Shown here in pieces: positions 8,798 through 17,756 of a DNA stretch of 64,000 nt. Position 1 is the first letter of the stretch. Every line of letters begins with the position of its first letter. The translations under genes were made by a program, and so were the position numbers. A model generated the notes under the pieces. That model was not told the DNA's origin, searched no databases, and worked only from the letters and a program-made list of their open reading frames with translations. The DNA is from Mammaliicoccus fleurettii. GTDB taxonomy: Bacteria > Bacillota > Bacilli > Staphylococcales > Staphylococcaceae. The stretch covers positions 1 to 64,000 of the forward strand of contig NZ_RXWZ01000157.1 in the NCBI RefSeq assembly GCF_003970575.1, written 5' to 3'.

Positions 8798-8838
8798 ATA
8801 AATTAAATTTATTAGAATATTGAAAAAATAGAACGCCC

Positions 8839-9125
8839 GAACTTATCAAGACAGGTCCAACATGATAAATAGAGCCCTTGAATTTATCAAGACTGGCACA
8901 ACATGATAAATAGAGTCCGAGAATTTATCAAGACAGGTCCAACATGATAAATAGGACGGCTGAATATTGCAAGACAGGGCCGACTAGCAACATAGAGTGG
9001 TTGAATATTGCAAGACAGAGTCGACTAGCAACATAGAATGTCTGAATATTGCAAGACTGGTCCAACATGATAAATAGAGCCCGTGAATTTATCAAGACTG
9101 GCACAACATGATAAATAGAGCCCCT
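8839..9125 (+). repeat. 41-bp tandem array R2 (7 units)
   Basis: Same family and orientation as R1. Unit types are AT, AT, AT, GC, GC, GC-left/AT-right, AT, so the last four match the last four of R1 in order. R1 and R2 lie on either side of mccAB. The array fills the gap between the mccA and mhqR promoters. Confidence 0.9.
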
Positions 9126-9182
9126 AAAATATCCCGATATCACCATATTTTCAAATTAGTATAATTTTTATACTCAAAACTG

Positions 9183-9230
9183 TTGACTTTTATTTTTAGC
9201 CGCGTTATAGTTATCTCGAAATCGAAATAA
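9183..9230 (+). promoter_or_regulatory. mhqR promoter and operator
   Basis: TTGACT (9183-9188), 17 bases, TATAGT (9206-9211). The operator TTATCTCGA-AA-TCGAAATAA (9211-9230) follows at once, with one mismatch between its arms, so a bound repressor would block the start site. It closely matches the operator before mhqE. Confidence 0.88.
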
Positions 9231-9249
9231 TATACAGGTAGGTGATGAC

Positions 9250-9681
9250 ATGGACCGAACAGAGGAATCATTAAAAGCTTTAGTAGGTATAAAGCGTACG
9301 AATGACACGTTAGACCGTATTGTGAAGCAAGATATGAAGAACTATGGTTTGAATATTACTGAATTTGCTGTGATGGAACTTTTGTATCATAAAGGTGATC
9401 AGCCTATTCAAAAGGTTAAACAACGTATTCTAATAGCAAGTAGTAGTACAACTTATGTTATTGACCAATTAGTTAAGAAAGCTTATGTAACGCGTCGACA
9501 AGATACTGAAGATAAACGTATTACGTATGCGGTACTTACTGAAAAAGGGCATGCGCTCATGGAACAGATTTTTCCACAACATGCTGAAACGATAGAGAAA
9601 GCATTCTCTATATTAGATGACGAAGAACTTGCTATATTTCGCAGAGCACTCAAAAAGATAAGCGCATTTTCTACTGAGTAG
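9250..9681 (+). CDS. mhqR: MarR-family repressor MhqR (quinone sensing)
   Basis: A 143-residue winged-helix dimeric repressor. The recognition region is around residues 55-75 (IASSSTTYVIDQLVKKAYV), with the wing at RRQDTEDKRITYAVLT. It contains no cysteine, so it would sense quinones by binding rather than by thiol oxidation. It is assigned as MhqR because it heads a cluster with MhqE and MhqD, and because the same TCGAAATAA operator occurs before its own gene and before mhqE. In S. aureus MhqR represses mhqRED and is relieved by quinones and related compounds. Confidence 0.9.
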   Translation: MDRTEESLKALVGIKRTNDTLDRIVKQDMKNYGLNITEFAVMELLYHKGDQPIQKVKQRILIASSSTTYVIDQLVKKAYVTRRQDTEDKRITYAVLTEKGHALMEQIFPQHAETIEKAFSILDDEELAIFRRALKKISAFSTE

Positions 9682-9708
9682 GATTGGCGCATAATTTTTT
9701 ACATCAAA

Positions 9709-9728
9709 TTATTTCGAAATCGAAATAA
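9709..9728 (+). promoter_or_regulatory. MhqR operator before mhqE
   Basis: A perfect palindrome, TTATTTCGAAATCGAAATAA, with 9-bp arms. A weak promoter (TTGGCG at 9684, 17 bases, AATTAT) overlaps it. Confidence 0.88.
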
Positions 9729-9765
9729 AATCAAATGTAAAAATAAAAGAGAGAAGGAATTTATA

Positions 9766-10725
9766 ATGAATAACAATGAACTTTTAGGAATCCACCACGT
9801 AACAGCAATGACAAATGATGCAGAAAGAAACTATAAATTTTTCACAGAAATTTTAGGTATGCGTTTAGTTAAGAAAACAGTAAACCAAGATGATATTTAT
9901 ACGTATCATACATTTTTCGCAGATGATCAAGGTTCACCAGGAACAGACATGACATTCTTTGATTTTCCAAACAACCCTCAAGGTAGCAGAGGTACAAACT
10001 CAATTAGCCGTGCAGCATTCAGAGTACCTAATGATGCAGCACTAGAATATTACTTGAATCGTTTTGAAGAATTTGGCGTAAAACATGACGGTATACAAGA
10101 TTTATTTGGTAAAAAAGTATTACCTTTTGAAGAAGAAGATGGTCAAAGATACCAATTAATTTCTGACGAATTAAATAATGGTGTTAAACCAGGTATTCCT
10201 TGGAAAAATGGTCCAGTACCTGAAGATAAAGCAATCTATGGTTTAGGCCCAATTGAGATTACAGTAAGTTATTATGATGACTTTAAATCTGTAATGAAAC
10301 AAGTCTTCGGTATGACACCAATTATGGAAGAAGATGATGTAACACTTCTTGAAGTTGGAGAAGGCGGTAACGGTGGTCAAGTGATTTTAAGAAAAGATGA
10401 CCAAAGTACAGAAGCAAGACAAGGTTACGGAGAAGTTCACCACGTATCATTTAGATTGAAAGACCATGATGCAATTAAAGCATGGGAAGAAAAATATAAT
10501 GAATTACGTATTGGTAACTCAGGTAATGTTGATCGTTTCTATTTTGAAGCTTTATATGCAAGAATTGGACATATATTAATAGAAGTTTCTACAGATGGAC
10601 CAGGATTTATGGGAGACGAACCTTATGAAACATTAGGTGAAAGCCTAGCATTACCACCATTCTTAGAAGCAAAACGTGACTTCATTGAATCTGAAGTTAA
10701 ACCATTTGATACTAGCAGAAAATAA
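9766..10725 (+). CDS. mhqE: ring-cleaving dioxygenase/glyoxalase MhqE
   Basis: A 319-residue protein with two vicinal-oxygen-chelate domains (about residues 5-150 and 160-300). Candidate metal ligands are the HH pair near residue 10, the HH pair in EVHHVSF, and the late glutamate in HILIEVS. Homologues confer resistance to hydroquinones and are thought to open or modify the ring. It has a GAGAAGGA site and its own MhqR operator, and it is followed at two bases by the flavin reductase-like frame. Intact, with no unusual residues. Confidence 0.88.
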   Translation: MNNNELLGIHHVTAMTNDAERNYKFFTEILGMRLVKKTVNQDDIYTYHTFFADDQGSPGTDMTFFDFPNNPQGSRGTNSISRAAFRVPNDAALEYYLNRFEEFGVKHDGIQDLFGKKVLPFEEEDGQRYQLISDELNNGVKPGIPWKNGPVPEDKAIYGLGPIEITVSYYDDFKSVMKQVFGMTPIMEEDDVTLLEVGEGGNGGQVILRKDDQSTEARQGYGEVHHVSFRLKDHDAIKAWEEKYNELRIGNSGNVDRFYFEALYARIGHILIEVSTDGPGFMGDEPYETLGESLALPPFLEAKRDFIESEVKPFDTSRK

Positions 10726-10751
10726 TAATGACATTAAAAGGAGAGGTTCTA

Positions 10752-11360
10752 ATGAAGAAGTTACGACCTGAAGAACTCACACAAAAAGAAAACTATAAAT
10801 TATTAATTGGTTCGGTCATTCCACGACCGATAGCACTTGTTACAACACAATCTGACAGTGGATTGTTGAATATAGCACCATTTAGCTTTTTCAACATTGT
10901 ATCTTCGAACCCTCCAATATTGTCTATAGCAGTACAAAGAGTGAACGGTGAACCGAAAGATACAGCACGTAATATTTTACAGAATAAAGAAGCGGTTGTG
11001 CACATCGTTGATACAGATAATGTAGAAGATGCGAACCAAACGGCAGCGTTATTAGGTCCGGATGAAAGTGAAATGGATCGCACTGAATTTGAAACTGTAG
11101 ATTCTGTTGAAGTTTCAGTTCCAGGTTTAAAACAAAGTAAAGTACGATTTGAAGCTGTGTTAAAAGAAGATGTCGTCATTAAAAATGGTGATCAACCTGT
11201 ATCAGACTTACTACTTTTAGAAATAAAATATTATCATTTCGATGAAGCGATTTATGATAATGGTTATATTATTAAAGATGAATTAGGCGCGGTAAGCAGA
11301 CTTGCAGGCAATGATTATGCTGAAATCGGTAAAACATTTACAATCGAAAGACCACAATAA
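10752..11360 (+). CDS. flavin reductase-like (FMN-binding split barrel) protein
   Basis: A 202-residue cytoplasmic flavoprotein-like domain. Its start GSVIPRPIALVTT, followed by NIAPFSFFNIVSSNPPILSIAV, is characteristic of the flavin reductase-like FMN-binding family. The ORF is open from 10728, but AAAAGGAGAGG at 10737-10747 points to the ATG at 10752. It is embedded in the mhq operon, between mhqE and mhqD, and ends in a TAATG overlap with the next frame. A role in quinone reduction or detoxification is inferred from context only. Confidence 0.8.
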   Translation: MKKLRPEELTQKENYKLLIGSVIPRPIALVTTQSDSGLLNIAPFSFFNIVSSNPPILSIAVQRVNGEPKDTARNILQNKEAVVHIVDTDNVEDANQTAALLGPDESEMDRTEFETVDSVEVSVPGLKQSKVRFEAVLKEDVVIKNGDQPVSDLLLLEIKYYHFDEAIYDNGYIIKDELGAVSRLAGNDYAEIGKTFTIERPQ

Positions 11361-11377
11361 TGATGGAGATGAAAAGA

Positions 11378-11968
11378 ATGAATCATATATTTAAACAAGG
11401 TGAGCAAGGGGAGCCAGTATTCTTGTTATTACACGGTACAGGTGGAGACGAAAGAGATTTGTTGCCATTAGCAGAAATGTTAGACCCTACTTATAGTGTA
11501 TTAAGTGTTAAAGGTGAAGTATCTGAAAACGGTATGGCAAGATATTTTAGAAGATTAGCTGAAGGTGAATAAGACGTAGAAGATTTAGAATATAGAGGGA
11601 AAGAACTATATCAATTTATAGAAGAATCTGCAAAAGAATATGAATTTAACTTAGAAGACGTTATACCAGTAGGCTTTTCAAACGGATCGAATATCGCAAT
11701 CAACATTATTTTAAGAGAAGAAACACCTTTCAAAAAAGCATTACTATTCGCACCATTATATCCAGTAGATTTACAAAATAACAATAAAGATCTATCAGAC
11801 TTTAATGTCTTTTTATCAATGGGTGAAAGAGACCCAATCGTAACAAAAGAACAAAGCGAACGCGTAATACAAATATTTAAAGAACGTAACGCAACAGTGA
11901 GTGAAACGTGGGTAAATAGCCATGAACTCACTCAAGAAGCGGTATTAGCAGCACGCGAAATATTATAG
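11378..11968 (+). pseudogene. mhqD: mhqD carboxylesterase, broken by one in-frame stop
   Basis: An alpha/beta hydrolase like staphylococcal MhqD (about 200 residues). The N-terminal part reads MNHIFKQGEQGEPVFLLLHG and runs through the oxyanion loop HGTGGDERD. A TAA stands at 11570-11572. The same frame then continues without interruption for 131 more codons, to TAG at 11966-11968. The catalytic serine (GFSNGS), aspartate (ERDP) and histidine (SHEL) are all after the stop, so the first fragment cannot be active. The remainder shows no further damage, which suggests a recent mutation or a sequence error. GGAG at 11364 favours the ATG at 11378 over 11360. Confidence 0.88.
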
Positions 11969-12025
11969 TTAGGAAATTGTAAGACTAACCCTAAGACCGC
12001 GCCCCTTTAATAAACGATACACAAT

Positions 12026-12085
12026 AAAAAAAGACCCGCCCATCCGAAAGTAAGTTTATCGGATTGGGAGAGGTCTTTTTATTTT
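12026..12085. terminator. bidirectional terminator between mhqD and the exporter gene
   Basis: The outer arms AAAAAGACC and GGTCTTTTT, and inner arms ATCCGA and TCGGAT, have an A run on one side and a T run on the other. It serves both converging genes. Confidence 0.9.
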
Positions 12086-12087
12086 TA

Positions 12088-13371
12088 TTAAGATGGTACT
12101 TCCGTTCTTTTTGGATTGTGCTTTCTTATGATTGCAGCTGAGATTGTGGAAATGCCTCCGAAGATAATAAATCCGATGTACATCCACATTGTGCTATTAA
12201 GTTCTATACTATGATTTAAATACAATAGTTCTCTTAAAGTGTCTGCGTAATGTCTAAATGGATTCCAGCCTATCATATAATCTTGGTAGAACTGAGGTAA
12301 CATTTGTTTTGGTAGCATGATGAGTTGCATACTAAAGAATAACAACACCATAAATAATGGTACTACTTTTATACCTAGCCATGTCATAAATCCAAGTATT
12401 AAACTAATGAATGACAATATTGCTATGGATATATATAGTGCGATTCGATTAGGATGATCAATTGTTACGTCTAGTATACCGGTTAAGAAATAAATATATC
12501 CGAATCCACCAACTAATGCTGTGGCAATGGCAACGCCTAATTGTCCTAATGAAGCAATTATGCGATTTTTCACTGTAATACTATTACTCGTTCTAAATGA
12601 GAAGAATAGTAACACAGATCCAACTAATGATGCTAGCCAAACTGGTGTGAACATGAGGAATGGCATATTTCCATTTCCTTGATGTGATTTTACTTTGTTT
12701 ATATTATTTTTATCAACTTTTACAGGATTTGTTATCTCTTGAATGTCAGAAGGTGCAACGTCTACGCTCATTTTTTCTAAAGTTTGTATGCTTTGTTTAG
12801 AGATTTGTGTGTTAAGCTGGTCACCAATTGTTGTAAGCATAGTTGTAGCTAATTGTGATCCTTGCATACTTGCACCTTCGTTCACAATGATTTCAACTTG
12901 TCCTTGTTTAACTTTTACAGGCTCAACTTTGCTTTGACTTTGCATTTTTTTAGCTTGTTCTGGTGGGATTTCACCACTTTTAATTTTGTCTGTCATTTCT
13001 TTCGTTTTTGCATCTTGAACAGTTTTTTGTACTTTACTCATTGAATCTTTTGAAAAATTCTTATCTAAAATTAATGCGCCGTAATATTTATTGTCTTTAA
13101 AACCTTGTTCTAAATTTTTTTTATTATCGACTGCTATCCATTTCACTTTTTCAGAAAGATCTTTATTGTCTTTAATTTTTTCAGAAAAAGATTCTCCGAT
13201 ATTCAATTGCTTATCTTGCATGGTTGTACCTTTATCTTGATTTACAATCGCAATTGGTACAGATTTAGGTTCTGGATTGTATGCTGGAATAAATGCGATT
13301 GCTAAAAGTATAAGAATCGTGATTGCAATAATAGGTGTTAGCCAAAATAATTTCTTTTTAAAAATATTCAT
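12088..13371 (-). CDS. YhgE/Pip-like ABC-2 membrane exporter
   Basis: A 427-residue membrane protein. One N-terminal helix (about residues 10-30) is followed by a large extracytoplasmic domain (about 31-230). That domain has a YhgE/Pip-type start (VPIAIVNQDKGTTMQDKQLNIG) and a lysine-rich middle. Five or six helices follow in the last 190 residues. It is about half the length of classical YhgE/Pip proteins and resembles smaller homologues found next to TetR regulators. The divergent TetR gene and shared operator half-sites suggest repression by that protein. Substrate unknown; small lipophilic toxins or fatty acids are guesses. Confidence 0.7.
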   Translation of the reverse strand: MNIFKKKLFWLTPIIAITILILLAIAFIPAYNPEPKSVPIAIVNQDKGTTMQDKQLNIGESFSEKIKDNKDLSEKVKWIAVDNKKNLEQGFKDNKYYGALILDKNFSKDSMSKVQKTVQDAKTKEMTDKIKSGEIPPEQAKKMQSQSKVEPVKVKQGQVEIIVNEGASMQGSQLATTMLTTIGDQLNTQISKQSIQTLEKMSVDVAPSDIQEITNPVKVDKNNINKVKSHQGNGNMPFLMFTPVWLASLVGSVLLFFSFRTSNSITVKNRIIASLGQLGVAIATALVGGFGYIYFLTGILDVTIDHPNRIALYISIAILSFISLILGFMTWLGIKVVPLFMVLLFFSMQLIMLPKQMLPQFYQDYMIGWNPFRHYADTLRELLYLNHSIELNSTMWMYIGFIIFGGISTISAAIIRKHNPKRTEVPS

Positions 13372-13386
13372 AATTTATCTCCTTTT

Positions 13387-13505
13387 AATGAACATGGTGT
13401 TGATTATTAATAACATTGTTTATTATAATGGAATTCAACATATACACAATGGTCAATTATTAACAATACGTCTATTAATGAACAAAACTTTAATATATGT
13501 TCATT
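13387..13505. promoter_or_regulatory. TetR operator region between divergent genes
   Basis: A perfect inverted repeat, AATGAACA (13477-13484) and TGTTCATT (13498-13505), lies just before the regulator's SD. A third AATGAACA (13387-13394) lies in the leader of the divergent exporter gene, so the site could serve both genes. Confidence 0.7.
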
Positions 13506-13526
13506 TAAAAAGGAGATTTTAAAATT

Positions 13527-14144
13527 ATGGCAGAAGATCGACGAGTTAGAAAAAGTAAAAAAGCTATTAAAAATGCATTTATACAGTTATTAAAAGAAAA
13601 AAATATCGAATATATTACAATACAACAAATATCAGATTTAGCTGATGTAAATAGAGGAACATTTTACTTAAATTATGAAGATAAATATGCGCTGCTTGAA
13701 GAAATGGAAGACGAACAAATTGAAAAAATAAAGAGCTTTGTAGATTTTAGAAAATTAGATATAAATAATCAAAATGCTGTAACCTTTATCGAAGACTTTT
13801 CAGAAAAAATTATAAAAAATGTCGTTAGGCATATAAGTGAAAATCTAGAATTTTATCAAATTATATTTAATTTAGAGAGAAAAAGTAAGATTGAAGAACA
13901 AATAGCGGACATAGTGAGAAGTAACTTAATGCATTTAATAGGAAATAAAGAAGATGTCTTCGGTATACCAGTCAATTATTATTTAAGTTATGTAATCGGG
14001 TCTATGATGTCGATGATAAAATATTGGGTCTCAGACCATGAACAAGTCTCGATAGATGAATTTGTACAATATATTTCAACAATTGCTTCAACCGGACCAT
14101 TATCCATAATGAAGAGATTAGTAGATGAGAAAAGGGAGAAATAA
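13527..14144 (+). CDS. TetR/AcrR-family regulator
   Basis: A 205-residue regulator. The N-terminal HTH occupies residues 9-55 (KKAIKNAFIQLLKEK, then ISDLADVNRGTFYLNYEDKYALL). A helical ligand domain follows, with a hydrophobic segment (YYLSYVIGSMMSMIKYW) near residues 150-170, as in the TetR_C group. AAAAGGAGA precedes the ATG. It is divergent from the exporter gene with an inverted AATGAACA repeat between, so it most likely represses that exporter and itself. Confidence 0.85.
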   Translation: MAEDRRVRKSKKAIKNAFIQLLKEKNIEYITIQQISDLADVNRGTFYLNYEDKYALLEEMEDEQIEKIKSFVDFRKLDINNQNAVTFIEDFSEKIIKNVVRHISENLEFYQIIFNLERKSKIEEQIADIVRSNLMHLIGNKEDVFGIPVNYYLSYVIGSMMSMIKYWVSDHEQVSIDEFVQYISTIASTGPLSIMKRLVDEKREK

Positions 14145-14149
14145 CACTC

Positions 14150-14350
14150 GGATTTATCAAGACAGTGTCGACATGATAAATAGAGAGCCCGAATTTATCA
14201 AGACAGGCCCAACATGATAAATAGGACGGCTGAATATTGCAAGACAGGTCCAACATGATAAATAGAGCGTCTGAATATTGCAAGACAGGCCCAACTAGCA
14301 ACATAGAACGTCTGAATTTATCAAGACTTGCCCGACAAGCTAAATAGACT
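14150..14350 (+). repeat. 41-bp tandem array R3 (5 units)
   Basis: Same family and orientation as R1 and R2. Unit types are AT, AT, GC-left/AT-right, GC, then a degenerate AT unit. The variable tract after its second unit (GGACGGCTGAA) equals that after the third unit of R2. It begins five bases after the TetR stop. Confidence 0.88.
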
Positions 14351-14360
14351 TCCAACAAAT

Positions 14361-14398
14361 AAGAAACTGAGACAAATTAATTTGTCTCAGTTTCTTTC
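14361..14398. terminator. terminator of the TGAGACAAAT family
   Basis: The arms AGAAACTGAGACAAATT and AATTTGTCTCAGTTTCT form a symmetrical stem usable in both directions. It is followed by the MerA-like gene end. Confidence 0.9.
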
Positions 14399-14405
14399 CA
14401 ATATT

Positions 14406-15728
14406 CTATATATTAAATAAATCGTTAAATGATTCTACCATTGTAGGGTGTGTGTATATATTATCTCTTAATGTTGTATATGGTACTTCTTGGTCCATCG
14501 CAAGTTTAATCAAATTAATAATTTCTTCTGATTCTTTACCATATAAACTAGCACCTAATATCAGATTAGTATCTGCGTCTACTACTACTTTAAATAATCC
14601 TCTATCGTCATTATTCACTTTATGGCGTGGAATATTTTTAACTTCAAGTTGTCCTTCTTTAATATTATAGCCTTCTTTTTTAGCTTTACTTGCAGTATAT
14701 CCAATACGTGAAAGTGGTGGGTCTAAAAATACTGTGTATGGAACGTGTCCTCTATTTTCAGTAGTACGTTGTTTGTCACCTGTTAAATGATCTTTTACAA
14801 TTCGGTAATCATCTAATGAAATATAAGTGAACTGTGCGCCGCCTTTAACATCACCAACTGCATATATATGGTCTACTGTAGTTTGTAAGTATTTATTTAC
14901 TTTAATTTCACCATGATCTCCAAGTTCTATATCAGTATTTTCTAAAGCAAGGTCTGTATTTGGAACACGACCAGTAGCAAGTAATACTGCATCTCCTACA
15001 ACTTTACCTTGAGATGTGTGCACAACTGGACGATTATCTTCAGTTGAAAATTCTGTAACCTCAGCTTCGTCTATAAATTCAATGCCACTATTTATAAACT
15101 CTTCATATATTTTAGATGCTACATCTTTATCTTCAGTAACTAATACGTGTTTATTGTTATTAATCACTTTTACTTTACTACCTAGATTTGTAAAAATAGT
15201 CGCGAACTCTAAGGCAATATACCCAGCTCCAACTATTACAAGTTCTTCTGGTAAGTTATCTAGTGACATTATGCCTTTAGAATCATAAATATTTTCAGTA
15301 GATTTAATTCCTTTAATGTCTGGTATATTTGAACGATTACCAGTATTAATTATAATATTAGTCGCTTGAATAGTTTCAACAGTTTTATCATTTTTATCTA
15401 TAAGAATGACTGTTTCATTGTCTTTGAACTGAGCTTTATACGTATATACATCAATGTTGTCATCTGAATCAAGATTATTGAAATTCTTCTTGTTTAAAGC
15501 AGATACAACATCTTTTTTACGATTCATCGCTTCTGAAAATGAATGATGCTCAGTACCTTCATGTAATAAAGTTTTACTAGGTATACAACCTACGTTAATA
15601 CAAGTACCTCCGTACATATTAGAATCTTGTTCAACAACTGCAATTTGTTGACCTTGTCCCGCTAAAAATTTAGCAAGTGTTTTACCAGCTTTCCCAAAAC
15701 CAATGATTAAAGTATCATAATGTTTCAT
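14406..15728 (-). CDS. merA: FAD-dependent disulfide reductase, MerA/RclA-like
   Basis: A 440-residue class I pyridine nucleotide-disulfide oxidoreductase. It contains the FAD Rossmann motif GFGKAGKTL near the start, the redox pair in GGTCINVGCIPSK (about residues 40-53), and the NAD(P)H motif GAGYIALEFA near 170. The FAD-site ATGRVPNT and YAVGDVKGG motifs and the C-terminal dimer domain ending HPTMVESFNDLF are also present. It resembles S. aureus MerA, a reductase of hypothiocyanous acid controlled by HypR, rather than a true mercuric reductase, and no mer genes are near. GGAGG lies 8 bases before the ATG at 15728; the longer open frame is not used. No hypR-like gene is adjacent. Confidence 0.82.
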   Translation of the reverse strand: MKHYDTLIIGFGKAGKTLAKFLAGQGQQIAVVEQDSNMYGGTCINVGCIPSKTLLHEGTEHHSFSEAMNRKKDVVSALNKKNFNNLDSDDNIDVYTYKAQFKDNETVILIDKNDKTVETIQATNIIINTGNRSNIPDIKGIKSTENIYDSKGIMSLDNLPEELVIVGAGYIALEFATIFTNLGSKVKVINNNKHVLVTEDKDVASKIYEEFINSGIEFIDEAEVTEFSTEDNRPVVHTSQGKVVGDAVLLATGRVPNTDLALENTDIELGDHGEIKVNKYLQTTVDHIYAVGDVKGGAQFTYISLDDYRIVKDHLTGDKQRTTENRGHVPYTVFLDPPLSRIGYTASKAKKEGYNIKEGQLEVKNIPRHKVNNDDRGLFKVVVDADTNLILGASLYGKESEEIINLIKLAMDQEVPYTTLRDNIYTHPTMVESFNDLFNI

Positions 15729-15863
15729 GAATTTAACCTCCATTTATAGATAAATTGTTATTACCATTATAATCTAATTTTAAGCGTCTGACTATTTTCT
15801 TGCACTGTGTGTTGAGAGGAATTTTTTCGAAAAATTCAAGAAAAAAGAGAAATTTTACAAAAT

Positions 15864-15873
15864 TGGTTGACCA
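15864..15873. promoter_or_regulatory. possible GntR-type operator TGGT-TG-ACCA
   Basis: A perfect 10-bp palindrome of the TGGTnnACCA kind used by FadR-subfamily GntR regulators lies in the 283-bp gap between the divergent merA-like and proP genes. No such regulator is encoded nearby, so this is tentative. I see nothing else firm in the gap. Confidence 0.35.
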
Positions 15874-16011
15874 CTTATAAGGCTAATAAGCTTGTATGTT
15901 TGTGGTGCTTTTCACAAGTGATGACCTTTTACAAAAGTGTATTATTACAGTTGTTTTAATTTTTCAATCTGTTAACATACATAACTATATTGAAAGGGAG
16001 TTTACTAACAC

Positions 16012-17430
16012 ATGAAATTCAACAAAAATAAAATCAATGTTGTAGATATGAATCAAACTAAGAAAAGTGTTTATGCAACAGGTATTGGTAATGCTATGGA
16101 ATGGTTTGACTTTGGTCTTTATTCTTATTTAGCAATTATCATCAGTAAAAATTTCTTCACATCTGTTGAAAATGATGAATTGAAATTAGTATTTACTTTC
16201 GCTACATTTGCGATTGCATTTCTAATGAGACCACTCGGTGGTATTATATTTGGTCGAATTGGGGACAAACTCGGTAGAAAAACAGTCCTCACCACAACGA
16301 TCGTTTTAATGGCAGCTTCAACTTTATTAATTGGTCTATTACCAACATACGATCAAATTGGTATTTGGGCGCCAGTACTATTATTAATCGCTAGAATTAT
16401 TCAAGGCTTCTCAACAGGTGGAGAGTACGCTGGCGCAATGGTATATATTGCTGAATCTTCTCCAGATAACAGAAGAAGCGTTTTAGGTAGTGGCTTAGAA
16501 ATAGGTACTTTAGCAGGATACATACTCGCATCATTATTAGCTAGTGGTTTATTTATTGGATTATCAGATGCACAAATGCAAGCATGGGGTTGGAGAATTC
16601 CATTTATTTTAGGAGCACCACTTGGTTTAGTAGGTTTATACTTAAGAAAAAACTTAGACGAAACACCAATTTTTGAAAATGAAATATCAGATAATGAAGA
16701 AAAACCAGAATCATTCGGTTCAATTATTCAAAATCATAAAAAAGATATTTTCGTATGCTTTATCACAGTAGCATTCTTTAATATTACAAATTATATGCTA
16801 CTTTCATATATGCCATCATATTTAGATGAAGTAATTGGTATTTCTTCTACAGTGAGTACAGTATTAATTACAAGCGTAATGGTCGTAATGGTACCACTAG
16901 CATTCTTCTTCGGACGCTTAAGTGACAAAGTAGGCAACAAAAAAGTCGTACTACTCGGTACATTTGGTTTAACAGCATTTTCATTATTGTCATTCTATTT
17001 AATGGGACTTAACCAATTAATGTTCGTATCATTAGGTATATTCATACTTGGATTCTTCTTATCAACATATGAAGGCGCAATGCCAAGTTTATTACCAAGC
17101 ATATTCTATACAGACGTTCGTTACCGTACATTAGCCGTTACATTTAATGTGTCTGTTTCAATATTTGGTGGTACAACACCGTTAGTTTCAACATGGTTAG
17201 TACACGCAACACAAAATCCATTAGCACCAGCATATTATTTAACAGCTGTAAGTATAATAGGATTTTCAACAATACTAGTACTATTTGAGACAACTTCAGG
17301 AAAAGCATTAAAAGGATCATATCCGACAGTATCATCTGAAAAAGAATTTGACCATGCCGTGAAAAATCCAAAAGATGCATTATGGTGGAACGAGCAAGAA
17401 TTACAAGACAATAAAGTAAAAGTAGACTAA
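16012..17430 (+). CDS. proP: MFS osmoprotectant/proton symporter, ProP-like
   Basis: A 472-residue, 12-helix transporter of the metabolite:H+ symporter family. [18 protein letters not shown] in helix 1, motif [11 protein letters not shown] after helix 2, and [17 protein letters not shown] in helix 4 identify the ProP/citrate/alpha-ketoglutarate group. In staphylococci the closest known protein is ProP, which imports proline and glycine betaine under osmotic stress. It lacks the C-terminal coiled coil of E. coli ProP. GAAAGGGAG precedes the ATG, with a rather long spacing of about 11 bases. It is monocistronic, with its own terminator. Confidence 0.78.
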   Translation: MKFNKNKINVVDMNQTKKSVYATGIGNAMEWFDFGLYSYLAIIISKNFFTSVENDELKLVFTFATFAIAFLMRPLGGIIFGRIGDKLGRKTVLTTTIVLMAASTLLIGLLPTYDQIGIWAPVLLLIARIIQGFSTGGEYAGAMVYIAESSPDNRRSVLGSGLEIGTLAGYILASLLASGLFIGLSDAQMQAWGWRIPFILGAPLGLVGLYLRKNLDETPIFENEISDNEEKPESFGSIIQNHKKDIFVCFITVAFFNITNYMLLSYMPSYLDEVIGISSTVSTVLITSVMVVMVPLAFFFGRLSDKVGNKKVVLLGTFGLTAFSLLSFYLMGLNQLMFVSLGIFILGFFLSTYEGAMPSLLPSIFYTDVRYRTLAVTFNVSVSIFGGTTPLVSTWLVHATQNPLAPAYYLTAVSIIGFSTILVLFETTSGKALKGSYPTVSSEKEFDHAVKNPKDALWWNEQELQDNKVKVD

Positions 17431-17458
17431 GATATAGAAGGTCATATATAGAAATAGA

Positions 17459-17500
17459 ACACCAATCCGTTAATTACGATTAACAGATTGGTGTTTTTTT
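17459..17500 (+). terminator. terminator of proP
   Basis: The arms ACACCAATC and GATTGGTGT, with an inner GTTAAT/ATTAAC pair, precede a run of T. Confidence 0.92.
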
Positions 17501-17589
17501 AGTGTGGGGATAGAGAGGTAAGAGATTTATGAAGGAATGAGCGTTACGTAGCGTGGCGATGCTAAGTAAGAAGGGGACTGTAAGGTGCT

Positions 17590-17748
17590 GTAAGGGACAA
17601 AATTCTGAGAAATGTCCGTAAGAACTAGTGTCTAAGGAGCACAATTCAGAATTATGCCAGTAAGAACAATCTAAGGAGCACAATTCGTAATTCTGCCAGT
17701 TAGGGCTTTCTAAGGAGCATAATCCAGAATTCTGCCAGTTAGCGCATG
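17590..17748 (+). repeat. 39-bp tandem array V (about 4 units)
   Basis: Three clean units of 39 bp start CTAAGGAGCA at 17632, 17671 and 17710. A diverged, longer unit precedes them. Each holds a small stem formed by AATTC and GAATT inside a GCA/TGC pair. The array lies in the convergent gap between proP and the DHA2 transporter. Confidence 0.82.
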
Positions 17749-17756
17749 ACCTACGC

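Noticed and set aside
6307-14350. CRISPR arrays at the regularly spaced repeats
   Set aside because: Period is 41 bp with nearly the whole unit conserved and only about 6 variable bases. There are no spacers of usable length and no cas genes.
14406-15728. True mercuric reductase
   Set aside because: No N-terminal mercury-binding domain, no C-terminal vicinal cysteines, no mer operon nearby.
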